From Hoplostethus atlanticus (Eukaryota > Chordata > Actinopteri > Trachichthyiformes > Trachichthyidae), in the NCBI GenBank assembly GCA_034670405.1, contig JAXDDX010000298.1:62001-126000 (forward strand): 64,000 nucleotides of DNA. The letters are read 5' to 3'. Numbering within the stretch: the stretch's first letter is position 1; every line of letters begins with the position of its first letter. This document shows positions 44,171 through 55,943 of this stretch, one piece after another. The notes beneath the pieces are model-generated. The model ran no database searches. It had not been told where the DNA came from and saw nothing but the letters and a program-made list of their open reading frames with translations. A program made the position numbers and the translations under genes.

Positions 44171-44569
44171 GGTGTTTGTGTTACGACAAGACCCCCACTG
44201 GGTCCCCCAGGAACCTAAGGCCTCCTACCTCTAGCAAGGAGTGATTTTCCTAGATAAAACCGTCAAAAGTAACACTTCGCAGGTTCTACCAGCCGCTTTG
44301 GTGCCGGTAGGAGATGGGACCAATGACAAGACCCTTTGCATTCCAAGAGCAATAGAAAGCAAGAAAACAAAATGTATGTTCTGTATGTATGTTCTAATGT
44401 TTGAAGTTCACATTCTGTGGTAAATGATGTACTGTGTATTCTCCAGTACTTTCTCCATTATTCGAGGTACACAGAGTGTTTTATTACTCGTAAGTATTTA
44501 TTTACTCGCCAGCAATAGCTGGCAATAGCAGCAAAAGGAAATGAATCCATTTGTTGTGAGGTAATCATT

Positions 44570-44760
44570 ACATTACAGTCATTAAGCAGACCCCTTTTAT
44601 CCAAAGCGACATACAATAAGTGCATTCAACGTATGTAGGCACAAGAACTACTAGTCACCAGAAATTGTAAGTGCATTTCCTTCCTAAACAAGCATCTAAG
44701 AGCATAACCAGTGCTAAGGTAAAAGTGCAATAAGTTAGCTACCTACTTTTTATTTAAACA
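44570..44760. repeat. common fish dispersed repeat (CATTACATTACAGTCATT type)
   Basis: The stretch CATTACATTACAGTCATTAA...TTTATCCAAAGCGAC followed by TACAATAAGTGCATTCAAC resembles an abundant non-coding repeat of fish genomes. Class not determined. Confidence 0.4.
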
Positions 44761-44961
44761 AATATGTTACGTTCATTCACATATGATCAAGTGATGTGAT
44801 GTTTGCTGAACCTGAGCTGTAAATGCAGTTTTAGGAGATTCTGAGATTAAGGTTGCAAATTTGTGACATGCAAATGAGGGAAACACCTCCTTTCCTCACA
44901 TATGATATAAACTCTCTCAGTTCTCATCCATGTGCGCGGACCAAAATCTAGGTTGACCAAA

Positions 44962-45370
44962 ACTTAAAGGGGAATTCCGGTATTTTTAAACCTGGGCTCG
45001 TCATTACAAATTTGCCATTTATACGGCAAAATAGGTACAAAAGGTTTTGGAATTGCTCCGGTAGAACGCCTCAGTCGGCAGTCGCGAAACGGGCTGCTAT
45101 GGCTGCAACGTAATCCGCAGGGGCAAGTGCGCTGATCAGAGTACTTCCACTAAAAGTGCTTGTTTTTGCCACTGACAGGCTCAGATTGTTATTCGTGTGT
45201 CTGACAAGTGTCTGACAACATTACGTAAAGGATCGCTACAGAGATAGACCGTTTTTTAACCAGAAACAGAAGTTTCACTCAAGGAGAAGTCTCGCTCTGA
45301 AATCTGAGGTGAGTTGTTGCATGAAGAGGTTAAACAAAGGTTTCTGGTTAAAAAAAGGTCTATCTCGGAA
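44962..45370. repeat. dispersed THAP-type repeat, copy 2, starting at TTAA
   Basis: TTAAAGGGGAATTCCGG opens the segment, and 45046-45302 match 9496-9765. AGATAGACCGTTTTTTAACC near 45246 recurs inverted near 45340-45366, so the end folds back. The TTAA start and the THAP exon of copy 1 together suggest a Kolobok-type element. Confidence 0.5.
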
Positions 45371-45639
45371 GAAACATCAAGAAAAATTCAACTGTCCTGT
45401 AACAAAGTTTGAACCTGGCTCAAAGCTCTTCTTTCAGCTCAACTACCAGACCAGCTCCAGAGTGAATCTCGCCGAGACGGCCGATTAAGTTCACTCAAGC
45501 TGATCCAGAAACCAAGAAGCCAGCTGCCACTCTGCTCTGTACTCTGAACGACTTGGGTTGAACCATTGGCCCCTCTCTACAGCAACTGACGTGACCTGCC
45601 TGCTTGTGCAACAACTCTGACAGAAAGCTGCCACAATGC

Positions 45640-46420
45640 CGCCATGATCAAGACTAGTCCGATCCCTGACAGAGTGATGTCCACTGCAATACTCAACTAC
45701 CACCCTCCTAGCATGACTGCGTCATCACATTCAGCTCCAAAATTTGCTGGCGACACCACCATCCTGGGCCTCATCACAGATGGCGATGAGACGGCCTACG
45801 GAGCAGAGGTCAGAGCCCTGGCAGTGTGGTGCCAGGACAACAACCTCTCTCTTAACGTCAGCAAGACTAAGGAGCTGATAGTGGACTGCAGGGGGGTCAC
45901 ACAGACACACTCCCATACACATCAATGGAGCTGAAGTGGAGAGAGTCCGCCACTTTAAGTTCCTTGGTGTCCACATAACTGACAACCTTACCTGGACTCA
46001 CCACACAGACACAACAGCTAGGACGGCCCGCCAATGCCTCTTCTTCCTGAGGAGGCTTAAAAAAGGTTGGCATGTCCTCCAACGTCCTTACAAACCTCTA
46101 CAGATGCACCATTGAGAGCATTCTGTCTGGCTGCATCACATCATGATACGGCAGCTGCTCCGCCCAGGACCACAAGGCCCTACAAAGGGTGGTGAAAACT
46201 GCCCAGACCATCAATGGCAGTGTGTTGCCTACCCTGGACAATATTCACCTCACCCGATGCCTGAGAAAGGCTCATAAAATCATCAAAGACCCCTGCCACC
46301 CAGCTAACACACTTTTCACCCTGCTACCGTCTGGTAGGCGGTACAGGAGCATATGGTCACACACTTCCAGATTTAAGGACAGTTTCTACTTACAGGCTAT
46401 CAGGCTAATTAACTCTTAAC
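45640..46420 (+). pseudogene. Rex1/L2-type LINE reverse transcriptase, C-terminal part
   Basis: The plus strand reads KFAGDTTILGLI (from the FADD box), LSLNVSKTKELIVDCRG, then after frame changes FKFLGVHITDNLTWT, YRCTIESILSGCI and LPSGRRYRSIWSHTSRFKDS. This is the end of the ORF2 of Rex1/L2-type LINEs. The catalytic FADD has become FAGD. At least two frameshifts are present. Confidence 0.8.
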
Positions 46421-46439
46421 TCTTACTTAGTTCTTTTCT

Positions 46440-47590
46440 AATTTCATCTCGGACTTAGTGACCCGAGCTGATAATATTCTCATCATTGGTGATTTCAACA
46501 TTCACCTAAATAACTCCACTCATCCTCTCAGTGAGGCCTTCCTAGATCTTACTGATACTTGTGGCCTCACTCAATTTGTACATGAACCCACCCACCATGG
46601 CGGCAACACCCTTGACCTGGTTTTGGCCCGTGGCATTCCTGTATCTGCTCTAGTAGTCTCCTCTTATGTACCAGCCTTATCTGATCATTAAATTTGAGAT
46701 CGAATTGATCTGCCCACACCAAAAGTGTGATACATAGTATACAGCCATCTTATTAATGCGTTGCCTCGTTACTTTCTGAAAAACTGCCCAGTTTTCTCGC
46801 ACCACTCTCTGGTCATGTTGGCACACTTGATAATTTCACTAAAGAATTAAACTCCATCCATACTATTTCGATCACCACTCTAGTCACAAGAAAACATCAC
46901 ACTAGGAAATTAGCAAACTGGTTTACTAATGACACTCGTGCATTTAAACTCAAAGTTTTCCACTTTGTCTGCTAAACTACAAACGCGCACTCTCGTCAGT
47001 CAAAACTGCTTACTTCTCTAGGCTAATCACAAATAAAAACAACCCAAAGTTTCTATTTCACACTGTCGCTAAACTAACACGTAATCCCCCCAATAGCTCT
47101 CTGTTTTCTGCTAACGATTTCATGACCTTTTTTACTCAGAGAGATGACATCATCAATATGCTCTCCACTCGTGGTGCTGTCTCACCCCTTAAAAGCTCAC
47201 TTGGTGTTTCCCGGACTGCCTTTTTTCACGGTTTCATTTAGTTTCCCTAGACACTTCAAGTTAGTTCTGGCATCTAAACCCATGACCGCATGCTTGACCC
47301 TCTGCCTGCTAAATTATTCAAAGAACTTTTCCATATCCTAGGACCCTCAATTCTCATAATGATCAATCAGTCGCTCTCTACTGGCACTGTGACCTCCACC
47401 TTAAAACAGCCATAATCAAGCCATTATTGAAAAAACCTAACCTTGATCGTTAAGTACTTCAGAACTACAGAACAATATCAAATCTGCCATTCCTCTCCAA
47501 AATAGTTGAACGAGCTGTAGTCAACCAACTTACGTATTTCTTGTCAGAAAATCTGGCATTAGATCCCGCCCCTTTCCCTTCTCAATTGAG
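46440..47590 (+). pseudogene. CR1/L2-type LINE endonuclease and linker relic
   Basis: RADNILIIGDFNIHLNNSTH and THHGGNTLDLVLARGIPV, then SDH, are clear endonuclease blocks. Further on, the broken frame shows LQNYRTISNLPFLSKIVERA followed by VVNQL, the first reverse-transcriptase block. Frames are interrupted many times. It directly follows the end of another LINE relic (46420), so two 5'- or 3'-truncated copies are fused. Confidence 0.7.
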
Positions 47591-48030
47591 TGAAGTTATC
47601 ATATTTCACATTGGAACGTGCATTTTGACTCACCAACTAATTTGTCTGTCACATCGTCGAAATTAGAAATGGACAAACAAGGTAAAAAGCTGTGGGAAAA
47701 GAGATTGAAATCTCTCCAAGCAGATGCAGCAAAATGCTTCAAATTGACAATACCATTGACAAGCCCCTCAATACCACAGTATGACACAGTACAATCCCAT
47801 AAATACAGCCACACAGTGCACTACGCTACTCTATTCCATACAATGCTACACTTTGAGACGCACTGCTACACAGTACTACACCGCACAAGGCCGCACAACA
47901 CTCAACCCAGCGGCACTTACCTTAGCGTGCTCCCCAGCTAGCATGCTTCCTCCTTATCCACAACTACTCGCTTGCTCCTTCCACTGCTTGGGACATATTC
48001 CTAACTGAAAGTTTCAAGCTCCATCCGCGA

Positions 48031-48240
48031 ATGCCCAGCTCACTTAGCAATGCAAGAACAGACTTTGGCCACGAAACCTTGACAGCCAACTTCTACCGGC
48101 AGTACCCGAGCCCTCCAACCTCGCTGTTCTGCCTCAGCTGCCATCTCCGTGTATCTCGATTGCTTCCACTCTAGCTTCTGCACTTCAGACCACAGCAGCA
48201 TGTCTGGCCTTAGGCTAATGCTACCTATTTCCGCCGGCAG
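48031..48240 (-). pseudogene. LINE-type C-terminal domain relic
   Basis: The minus-strand frame reads LRPDMLLWSEVQKLEWKQSR, then YTEMAAEAEQRGWRARVLPV, then EVGCQGFVA, with a terminal stop. The 'L.PD...W.......WE....AY..K...Y..LA.EA...GW......VEVGCRGF' pattern is the C-terminal nuclease-like domain seen after reverse transcriptase in some animal LINEs. Nothing upstream is preserved. Confidence 0.5.
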
Positions 48241-48401
48241 TTAACTGCTCAAACAAGTCTACCTTTATTTTCTCAGAATTCTACTGGGATCTAGAGGGTT
48301 AATAAACCTGGGTATTTATAAAGAACAAACTATTGTGTGTTATTGATATATATCCTGTACATGATGATAGAGAATCCCTGAAATTGAGGACTCACCTCGA
48401 T

Positions 48402-48620
48402 AGATAGATACTTTATTGAACATGGGGGGAAATTTTTGAGGTTGCAGCAGCATAACAGTATCACAAAAAACAGAATGTACAAAATATCAAATACAAGTGC
48501 AAGTGCAGAGTGATAAGTGGTGAGGAGCAACACTCAGTTTAGCTGTGGAGGGGAGGCGTTAAGTCTGATAGTGGCTGGCAGGAAAGACTTCCTGTAGCGC
48601 TCGCTGTCTCTTTTATTATG
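48402..48620 (-). mobile_element. Rex1/L2-type LINE 3' end
   Basis: The minus strand encodes DSERYRKSFLPATIRLNAS before a stop, then TGTTATGCTGCTGCAAC and AATAAAGTATCTATCTATC. This is the C terminus plus tail of a Rex1/L2 copy, opposite in orientation to the 43780 tail. Confidence 0.75.
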
Positions 48621-49259
48621 GGAAATGTATTACGTTAACAGCATTATTGCGCTATTAGTGGGAAATCTTTATTGTGTTAATGGTTTATGCTAATAGGAAG
48701 TTATTACAACAACAATGTGTTAAAATGTTGGTTTTGCTGCTGAAGTGATGTATTTCCTGAGCTGAACTGGTAAAAAATAAGAAATTGGTGACTGCTTGGT
48801 GAACTCACGTGCAAAGCGAGCCAGTGGACGGCGATTGCTTTCACCAGCCTCATTGGCAACTGTGGAAAGAAAGATTTAGGGTGAAGGGATGAATGTGCTG
48901 TATTCATATTCAAAACATTTTCTCCTGTGACCCGAGTAAACTGCACACAGCCAAAGGGATGAATGAGGCAAAATATCTAACATTAATCCAGCTTTCTCTG
49001 AAGAGCTGGAGATCTTGCTTTCTGCTATTTAGGAGGGACTTTAGAATTTCACTCCTAGCTGTTGATTCATCACTTCCGGTGTCCATTCCCATTACCATTC
49101 CAACATCATTTTTTCTCCCCAAACTCCATCACAACATCCACCTCGACCATTGGCTATGAATTGCCAGCCAAGTGTACCAAGGGTACAACTTGATAACTAT
49201 TCCCTGTCAGCTATGACCTGTCCTAACCACACTCTGCCTTTGGACCTATCACAAACACT

Positions 49260-49745
49260 ATAAAACTAACCCTGTTGAATGTTAGATCTCTAGTAAACAA
49301 ATAATTTTTAATCAATGATCTCATTACCATCACAAACTTGATTTGCAACAATCCTTATTGAATCAGCCCCTACGAAATGCAACTTCCTGGACATCACTAG
49401 ACCCTCTAACACCCGTGGAGGCAGGGTGGCTATATTATATAGGGATGTATTTCAATCCAAGCAGTTGTCATTTGGGGATTTTACATCCTTTGAATATTTG
49501 TCTGCTCTATTTAACTCTTCCCCCAGAGCACTACTATTAATCATTTACAGGCCTCCCCAAACACACGTTTCTTTGATGAATTTACCCAATTACTATCCAA
49601 GATCCAAGGAATGCCACGGGCCAGATTCTGATTGCTTAGTCATATGGTGACTTTAATATTCAAACTGACAACCCTAATGGCACTGGTGCTAAAGAACTTT
49701 CTGCTATCCTGGATACTTTTGGACTGTCTCAACATATAAGCACAA
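49260..49745 (+). pseudogene. LINE endonuclease relic
   Basis: The broken plus-strand frames show LLNVRSLVNK, ALLLIIYRPPQTH and VIWGDFNIQTDNPNGTGAKE followed by LSAILDTFG, the ordered endonuclease blocks of L2-type LINEs. Several stops. It runs directly into the Tc1 relic at about 49745. Confidence 0.65.
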
Positions 49746-50060
49746 ACAATATATGCACTACGCGCTTCAGCACTCGTTGGCCCCGCTCTGTGAGATTGCG
49801 TGGTCTTCGTGGCTGAGCTGTTGTTGCTCCTAGACACTTCCACTTAACAATAATAGCACTTACAGTTGACGGGGGCACATCTAGTAGGGCAGAAATTTCA
49901 CAAACTGACTTGTGGCAAAGGTGGCATCCTATGACAGTGCCACGTTTAAAGTCACTGAGCTCTTTACGACCCATTCTAAATTCTATATGTTTGTCTATGG
50001 AGATTTCATGGCTATGTGCTGGATTTTATGCACCACCTAGCAATGGGTGTGGCAAAGCCC
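49745..50060 (-). pseudogene. Tc1-like element end with transposase N terminus
   Basis: The minus-strand ATG at 49974 opens MGRKELSDFKRGTVIGCHLC, then PPSTVSAIIVKWK and PRNLTERGQRVLKRVV, the paired helix-turn-helix region. A terminal-type motif GCAATGGGTGTGGC lies at 50040. The catalytic domain is absent; the copy is cut where the LINE relic ends. Confidence 0.7.
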
Positions 50061-50062
50061 TC

Positions 50063-50414
50063 ACATTGCCACGGTTTGATCCACTCTCTCCAGGATCCAC
50101 TCAACCAGGGTCTAGACTTGATGCCCGTGTGCGAGTGCACTTGGCCCGTCTCCAGCTTGAGGCACAGGAGAAGGCGCAAGCTCGCAAGGAGGAGATGGAG
50201 TTTCAATTAGACTTGCGCAGGTTAGAGGCAGACACAGCCGTTAAGATGCATCAGCTGGAGTTAGAATCACAAAGGGCTGGTTTTGGTGCGCCTAGGCAAG
50301 TACATCCAAGTGAGTCCTCTTCCTTGTTTCCATCCACAAACACCTTTTGATGTGAGCAAGAATATTTCACTAGTTCCTCCCTTTCGGCAAACCGAAGTGG
50401 AGTTGTATTTTGGC
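50063..50414 (+). pseudogene. Gypsy-type retrotransposon gag N-terminal fragment
   Basis: RVHLARLQLEAQEKAQARKE and LRRLEADTAVKMHQLELES are heptad-rich helices typical of the start of fish Gypsy gag. After a one-base slip the frame continues PFDVSKNISLVPPFRQTEVE followed by LYFG. It stops at 50414 where a hAT end (CAGTGGTGGATGAAG) begins. No LTR, pol or integrase was found. Confidence 0.65.
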
Positions 50415-50819
50415 AGTGGTGGATGAAGTGAAAGCCACACTTGAGCGAAAGTACAGATATTTTACCAGAAAATGACTTTGGTAGACGTTAAAGTCACCTA
50501 TTAGACTACTACTTGAGTAAAAGCATCTGGTATTTACTGTACTTAAGTATTTAAAGTAAAAGTACAAGTAAATGCTGGTAATAAAAAAAGCAAACGGTGA
50601 GAATTTTGAGAATTATAAAGTTTATTCAGCACCTTAAAAATGGAGCCTATATTACACTTCATAAACAATGTCTTCAAAACCTAAAGAATTTAAACAACAG
50701 TTTTTCCTTCCCTCCCATTCCTTCATTCATCTGTCCCGTCCCTTCCCTCCCCCCCTCCCTCCTCCCTTCCTTCCCCACAGTAACAACCCAGTCATTACTT
50801 AAAAGTTGGTTTTCAAAAT

Positions 50820-53678
50820 TGCAAGAATTCAGTCTCACTCTTCTTGGGCTGAAGACAAGTCCTGCGATAAATAGCCTTTCACAGGCCGCTGAGGCAGGTA
50901 GAGGCGTGTTCAGCTTCAGACAGCTTGCACACAGGATTTCAGCAAGTCCATGTGATCCGCTGAACAGGCCAAGTATCCGTCCAGTTGTTTGGAGCTGTCT
51001 TGTGCTTGAGAGGACTGCAGGGCAGAGAAGAAGTTATCTTCATCAGATGAACTGGACCTGGTGGCATCACCTAGCTGCAGGGAGGGTTCTTCCATGTGCT
51101 GCTTGATATAGTCCATTCCTGAAATATAGTGAGGATGAAAATATATATGATAGGATTAATACTTTCTAACATGTCATGAACCCAACCTAAGGTTTTGTAC
51201 TAAATATTGGTTTTAATTTGAGGTTTATAAATTTTGTTTCATGCACTATCCATGCATCCATAATTGATTTGTGAATTTGCCAATATTACAAAGTGTCAAA
51301 ATGTACACCCATACACTTATTTTTCAGTATCCCCATGTTGTCTTACCCATTCTGATTGTGGCATCATCCTTTGTCCAAGTTGTTCGGAATTTTGGAAGAA
51401 GAATCGCAGCTGCGATCAACTCAGTCTCCTGTGGCCAAAACGATTCTTTATTCCCACCTGTAGAGCATCCACCAGAGGCTTGCAGTACTTCAATGGCAAC
51501 TTGACTCGGTCAAGTTTGACGGTCAGCAGGTTGATTGTCGGAAGTAGCCACCCCATCTGGGCATTTGCTTCTGCTTGCAAGATGTTGGTTGCCTGGGCGA
51601 CTGGGTTCATGGCAGTGGCATACTCGTTGAGGAATGCGAGTTCAGCTGGATTAAACCTCTGATGAAAACAACAACACTATATAACCATTTCATCGGATTC
51701 AACAAAAAATTGCTGGATGAGTAATTAACTAAAATGGACCAATGATAAGTGGAAGTTGTGATACAATGCGAAACACTTATTAGTGCCCAAGAAAGGGTGG
51801 GGAAACACATCAACAGTTCTAGAGATTCAAGACATTATATTCAATTATGATGAAATAATAAAATATACATAATTCTTACTTACATTGGAACCTTTAAGTC
51901 TGTGCAGATGACTCTGATGGCGCCCTCTCCCTTGTCTTTAATTATCCTCAGTAGTCTTTCCACTGCCAGGAACAAGGAGTTCCACCTGGTAGCATTTGGG
52001 CACAGCAGCTGGAGGGAGCAAGCATCTTCAACAGTTTCAGCTGCAAGTGTGGATCTTCCACATTTGTTCCAAAGTGCATTACACTTGCCAAATGTTGAAT
52101 AGTACACTTTCTTGTATGCCTCATTGGATGTTGCTTTCATGGCATCAACCATAGCTATTAGGCTTAGTAGGTGACAAGCACAGCGCTGGTGCTTTGGGAG
52201 CTGGAACTCAAAACCATCATCTTCATTAAGAAGCACTGATGCATTAACAAACTCCACTTCTTCACCCCCCTCTTGATCCTCTTCATCCTCTTCTGGTTGA
52301 GATGAATCACTTCCGACTGCATTGTTGTTCTCATCTTCACCAAAAACTGTCTGTTGTTGTTCTCAGAATCTTCCCCCGAATTTCGAACTCGGAATGGATG
52401 TCATTCAGGGCGCTTGCCAACACATCAAAAGTGTGCGAACCTCTCAGTTGTTCACAGGCTAGGGCTGCTGAGCATCTTTTGAGACTGTCAGGGTCAATCC
52501 AATGGGCAGTAACACCAATGACACTCCGCCTTCTGACAGACCAGCAGTCGCTGGTGGTGGCGATATGGTCCACTCCCCTCATGGCCTCAGTCACCACCTT
52601 CTTCATTTCCTTGGAGGCATCATCAATCATCGAGCGCAGGGTCAGCCGTGACATAATATTTGCATTAGGCAGCAGTTCCTTCATAAAATCTCTAAATGGT
52701 TCTTGTTCAACAACACAGAACGGCTAGAGCCCTTGGACCACATACTTCACGACTGCTTTGTCAATGGACCTCTGAGGCATAGTCCAGGTGTTCCCTAATG
52801 TGGTCTGCCTGCTGGTGGAGGGAGTCCCAGGAGCCCTTTCTCTTTGTTGATGTCAGCTCTCCATATTTTTTAAGGTGGTGTACATGCTTTCTCTGAAACA
52901 GTGAGAGAAAGACATTTTCTAAGCATAACAACTTTAGCTACAGGATTTAAAAGCTACTCAACAACACTAACAGTCAATGACCATTATTTAACATATTACC
53001 TTTACCCAATCTGCAACTGCAAGTAAATGAATGAAGTGCATCAACTAGCCCTAGTTTGTGCCACTGATGTAATCATAGTTTCATTTTTTTTATTTATTAT
53101 CTTTGATAAATAACGTAAGCCTACATTTGAGTCATATAGCCCAATAACCTATAACCACCAAATTTTGTTGGAATTAATTCAAAGCAAAACTCTTTAAAGT
53201 TTAAAGTGTAACTCTGGGCCTTCCTCCACCGGTGTAAAATAGAAGTTACCTGAGGAAATATTCGGCCAGCTGCCTACCAGTAAGAGTGTTTCACAATTAT
53301 GAATGTCTTCAAGAGTTTTGCGTTGAATTAATTCCGACAAAATTCAGTGGTAAACGTTAGTGATTCGAATGTAACCAGCAACGTTAACATTAGCTAGATA
53401 TCTGAAAAGGCTTAATGCTAATTATGATAACTAAAAAAACATTAACGTTGCGGCTTCACAGGATTAATTTTAATTTAACCTACCTCAATGTGTTTCTTGA
53501 GGTTGGACAGGGAGTTTTTAAATGCCAATATTTCCGTATCTTTGGGTAAGCATAAGAGGCACTTCATCCGGTATGAAGAATCTTTCACTCCAACATGAGA
53601 AAACATTTCTTGCAAATATGGCCACGGGTGTTCGTCTTCGTCACCACCGTCATTTGTCGCCATTTCTTCTTCCATCAT
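50820..53678 (-). pseudogene. hAT transposase with BED finger
   Basis: Exon 1 (53678-53485) has a BED-type finger (MKCLLCLPKD...SNLKKHIE). The main exon, about 52893-51884, has YVVQGL*PFCVVEQEPF, TTSDCWSVRRRSVIGVTAHW, QLPKHQRCACHLLSLIAMVD and RWNSLFLAVERLL. Later exons give YATAMNPVAQATNILQ, ELIAAAILLPKFRTTWT and NTPLPASAACERLFIAGLVF, the hAT dimerisation motif. The first catalytic region (TTSDCWS), the His/Cys pair and the C-terminal motif are all recognisable. Lesions include a stop after VVQGL and at least three frameshifts. Confidence 0.85.
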
Positions 53679-54059
53679 CGTCGAGTGGAATTCTACCAGA
53701 GACGTTGATCCTTGTGGTCGCTAGCATCTGACATGCCTGGGCTTGAGTGGAAATCGATATGTAACCGCAGCTTTGATTGAGAGCACTTGTTTGCACTTGT
53801 TCGCCAAACCTGCTTGCTTGCAGTCTGGCTACCAAATTTCTTCCGTTTTTTTTTGTAGCAACGAGTAATGAAGATGCTTAGGGGAAATGTATCAGTAAAA
53901 GTATTTTTTATTGGGGTTCCGGTTTGACGATGTGAGGAGTGCACGCACGGAAGAGGGTCTCTGAATAATTTTTACATTTACTCTTGTACAACGCAAACTT
54001 TTGACAATTTAGTAGCTCTACTCAACTTATTAAACTTCTGAGATTTCTACAACGCCAAG

Positions 54060-54928
54060 ATGAGTGGTACGAAGCAAAAACAACCCTCGACTCGAGGCAG
54101 CTTGGCCAGTAAAATATCTGCAATGGCCGCCGCAGCCCCACTTGATGAAGCTGGCGAGAAATACTCGGATCCAGTCACCAAGAGCCAACTTGAATCTCTT
54201 CTCGACAAACAACATGATACATTCAAAAAAGACATGTCTGCCCTAATACAACAATCAACCCAGTCTCTAAAGGCATCGGTTGACTCGTTGGGAGAACAAA
54301 TGGCGTCATTCAAGCCAAGACAGAATCCGTAGTGGGGGACAATTTTGAACGACTCAACGTAACTGAGACCACTGTGAAGTCCTTGCATTCCCAGAACTAA
54401 GTACTACTGGAGCGAATTGAGGATCTTGAAAATAGATCCAGACGATCCAATCTGCGTTTAATCAACGTGCCAGAGGGAAGTGAGAACGGGTTGGACCCAG
54501 TGAAGTTTGTCTCAGACATGTTGGTGGAGGTCATGGGGCCGACTGTTTTCGCCAACCCCCCGAAACTGGACCGCGCTCATCGCTCCCTCGGCCCTAAACC
54601 AGGACAGGGGAGTTCTGCGAGGCCAAGGGCATTTGTGGTCTGTTTCCATGACTTCCAGGAAAAGGAGAGGGCTTTGAGGTGGGCCCGACAACATGAGAGC
54701 AAGTTCCGCGGATCTACTCTGCGATTCTACCCTGACATGAGTGTGGCACTGGCCAAGAGAAGAGCCGCGTTCAACGCAATCAAGCACTCTCTGTACCAAA
54801 AAGGAATTAAATTCCGCCTGCTACACCCAGCTCGCCTTCGGGTTACATTCAAAGAGGAAACCTTTCACTTTGAATCTCCCGAAGGTGCCAAGGCATTTTA
54901 TGACCAACGGATTAACGCCACACTTTAA
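54060..54928 (+). pseudogene. LINE ORF1 (L1 ORF1p / Transposase_22-like)
   Basis: ATG at 54060 starts a protein with an Ala/Ser-rich head, a helical region (LDKQHDTFKKDMSALIQQST) and, after lesions, IEDLENRSRRSNLRLINVPE, RAHRSLGPKPG, RPRAFVVCFHDFQEKERALR and FYPDMSVALAKRRAAFNAIK. That is the coiled coil, RRM and C-terminal domain order of L1-type ORF1p, an RNA-binding chaperone for the LINE RNA. A one-base loss near 54316 shifts the frame, and a TAA lies at about 54399. About 290 residues would result without these. Confidence 0.8.
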
Positions 54929-55943
54929 TTAGTGAACTGTGACAATTCTGGGCTGCCTTGACCAATCCTCACAACTATCATCGACCTCATCTCGCCTTTT
55001 GCGTATATAGGATTACCTTTTTGTTGTTGTTTTTGTTTTCTGGAACGGATCTAAACTTCGGACTAGATAACGGTGATTCCCCTACTGTTTATGGAACTAT
55101 ATTGAGGATGTCCCACTACCCCGAGGACTGTTTTCACTTTAATGAAACTTTTTTTTTCACACTTTCGCTCCACTTTGCTGTGCAGCTGGTTACTACGGTA
55201 AGCTTGCGACCACCCTTACAAGGGAGGAGGAGACAATCCAAACATTTTAGTCTTCATTTTAACGGCGATAACTGAATGTGTATTGGGCCGACGGTCTGGT
55301 GGGGTTGGGAGGAGGGGTTTCGAAGGATAGCCTGTTAACTTCTCCCGTACCGTATACTGCACCTTGTTTCGAATTGTTCCAGAGGCACATTAGTATGTCT
55401 TACTTTTACTTATTATCAATAATATTTAGTTTCCTATTAGTGGCAGTGATGGCGGTGATAGTGTGTGTTTCTTTTTTGTGCTCTTTGAGAATTGCTGGCA
55501 CTACAGCTCGTATCGCTCGTGTTGGAGAAAATATTGTGGTTGTACTAAATACTGTTGCTGGGTGCAGGTTGATTGTGCCCAGCTTCAACACTTGATAAAA
55601 ATGTTCGGAGACCCTTAACACAAGGGAGGATATAGGATGGAACGTGACCGGAATGACAAAGTGTATGGGGTCCTGCGGCTAGTCTTAGTTGAGGAGACAA
55701 GCTTAGGAGTATTGTTTTTTTCTTTTGCTGGGTTCTGTGTTCAGTTTGATGTTTTTTTGGGGGAACTTAGGTCTTGGAGTTTACTGTACAAAGTGGATAT
55801 GTCCCATATTTTTGCTCACATAGTATGGCGTAAACCTCATCCTTTCATTTGTTTTTATTTACATTCAGTTATTTTTACTTCGTTTTTATTTTGTTTTGTT
55901 TTCATTCCTTTAAACACTTGTCCATTCAACCCTGGTTCAGACT
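54929..55943 (+). other. LINE inter-ORF spacer
   Basis: Just over 1 kb, T-rich. Three open frames of about 105 codons run end to end here, but two lack ATG starts and none has a recognised motif. The middle one has a hydrophobic stretch (FYLLSIIFSFLLVAVMAVIV). I regard it as untranslated spacer. Confidence 0.5.
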
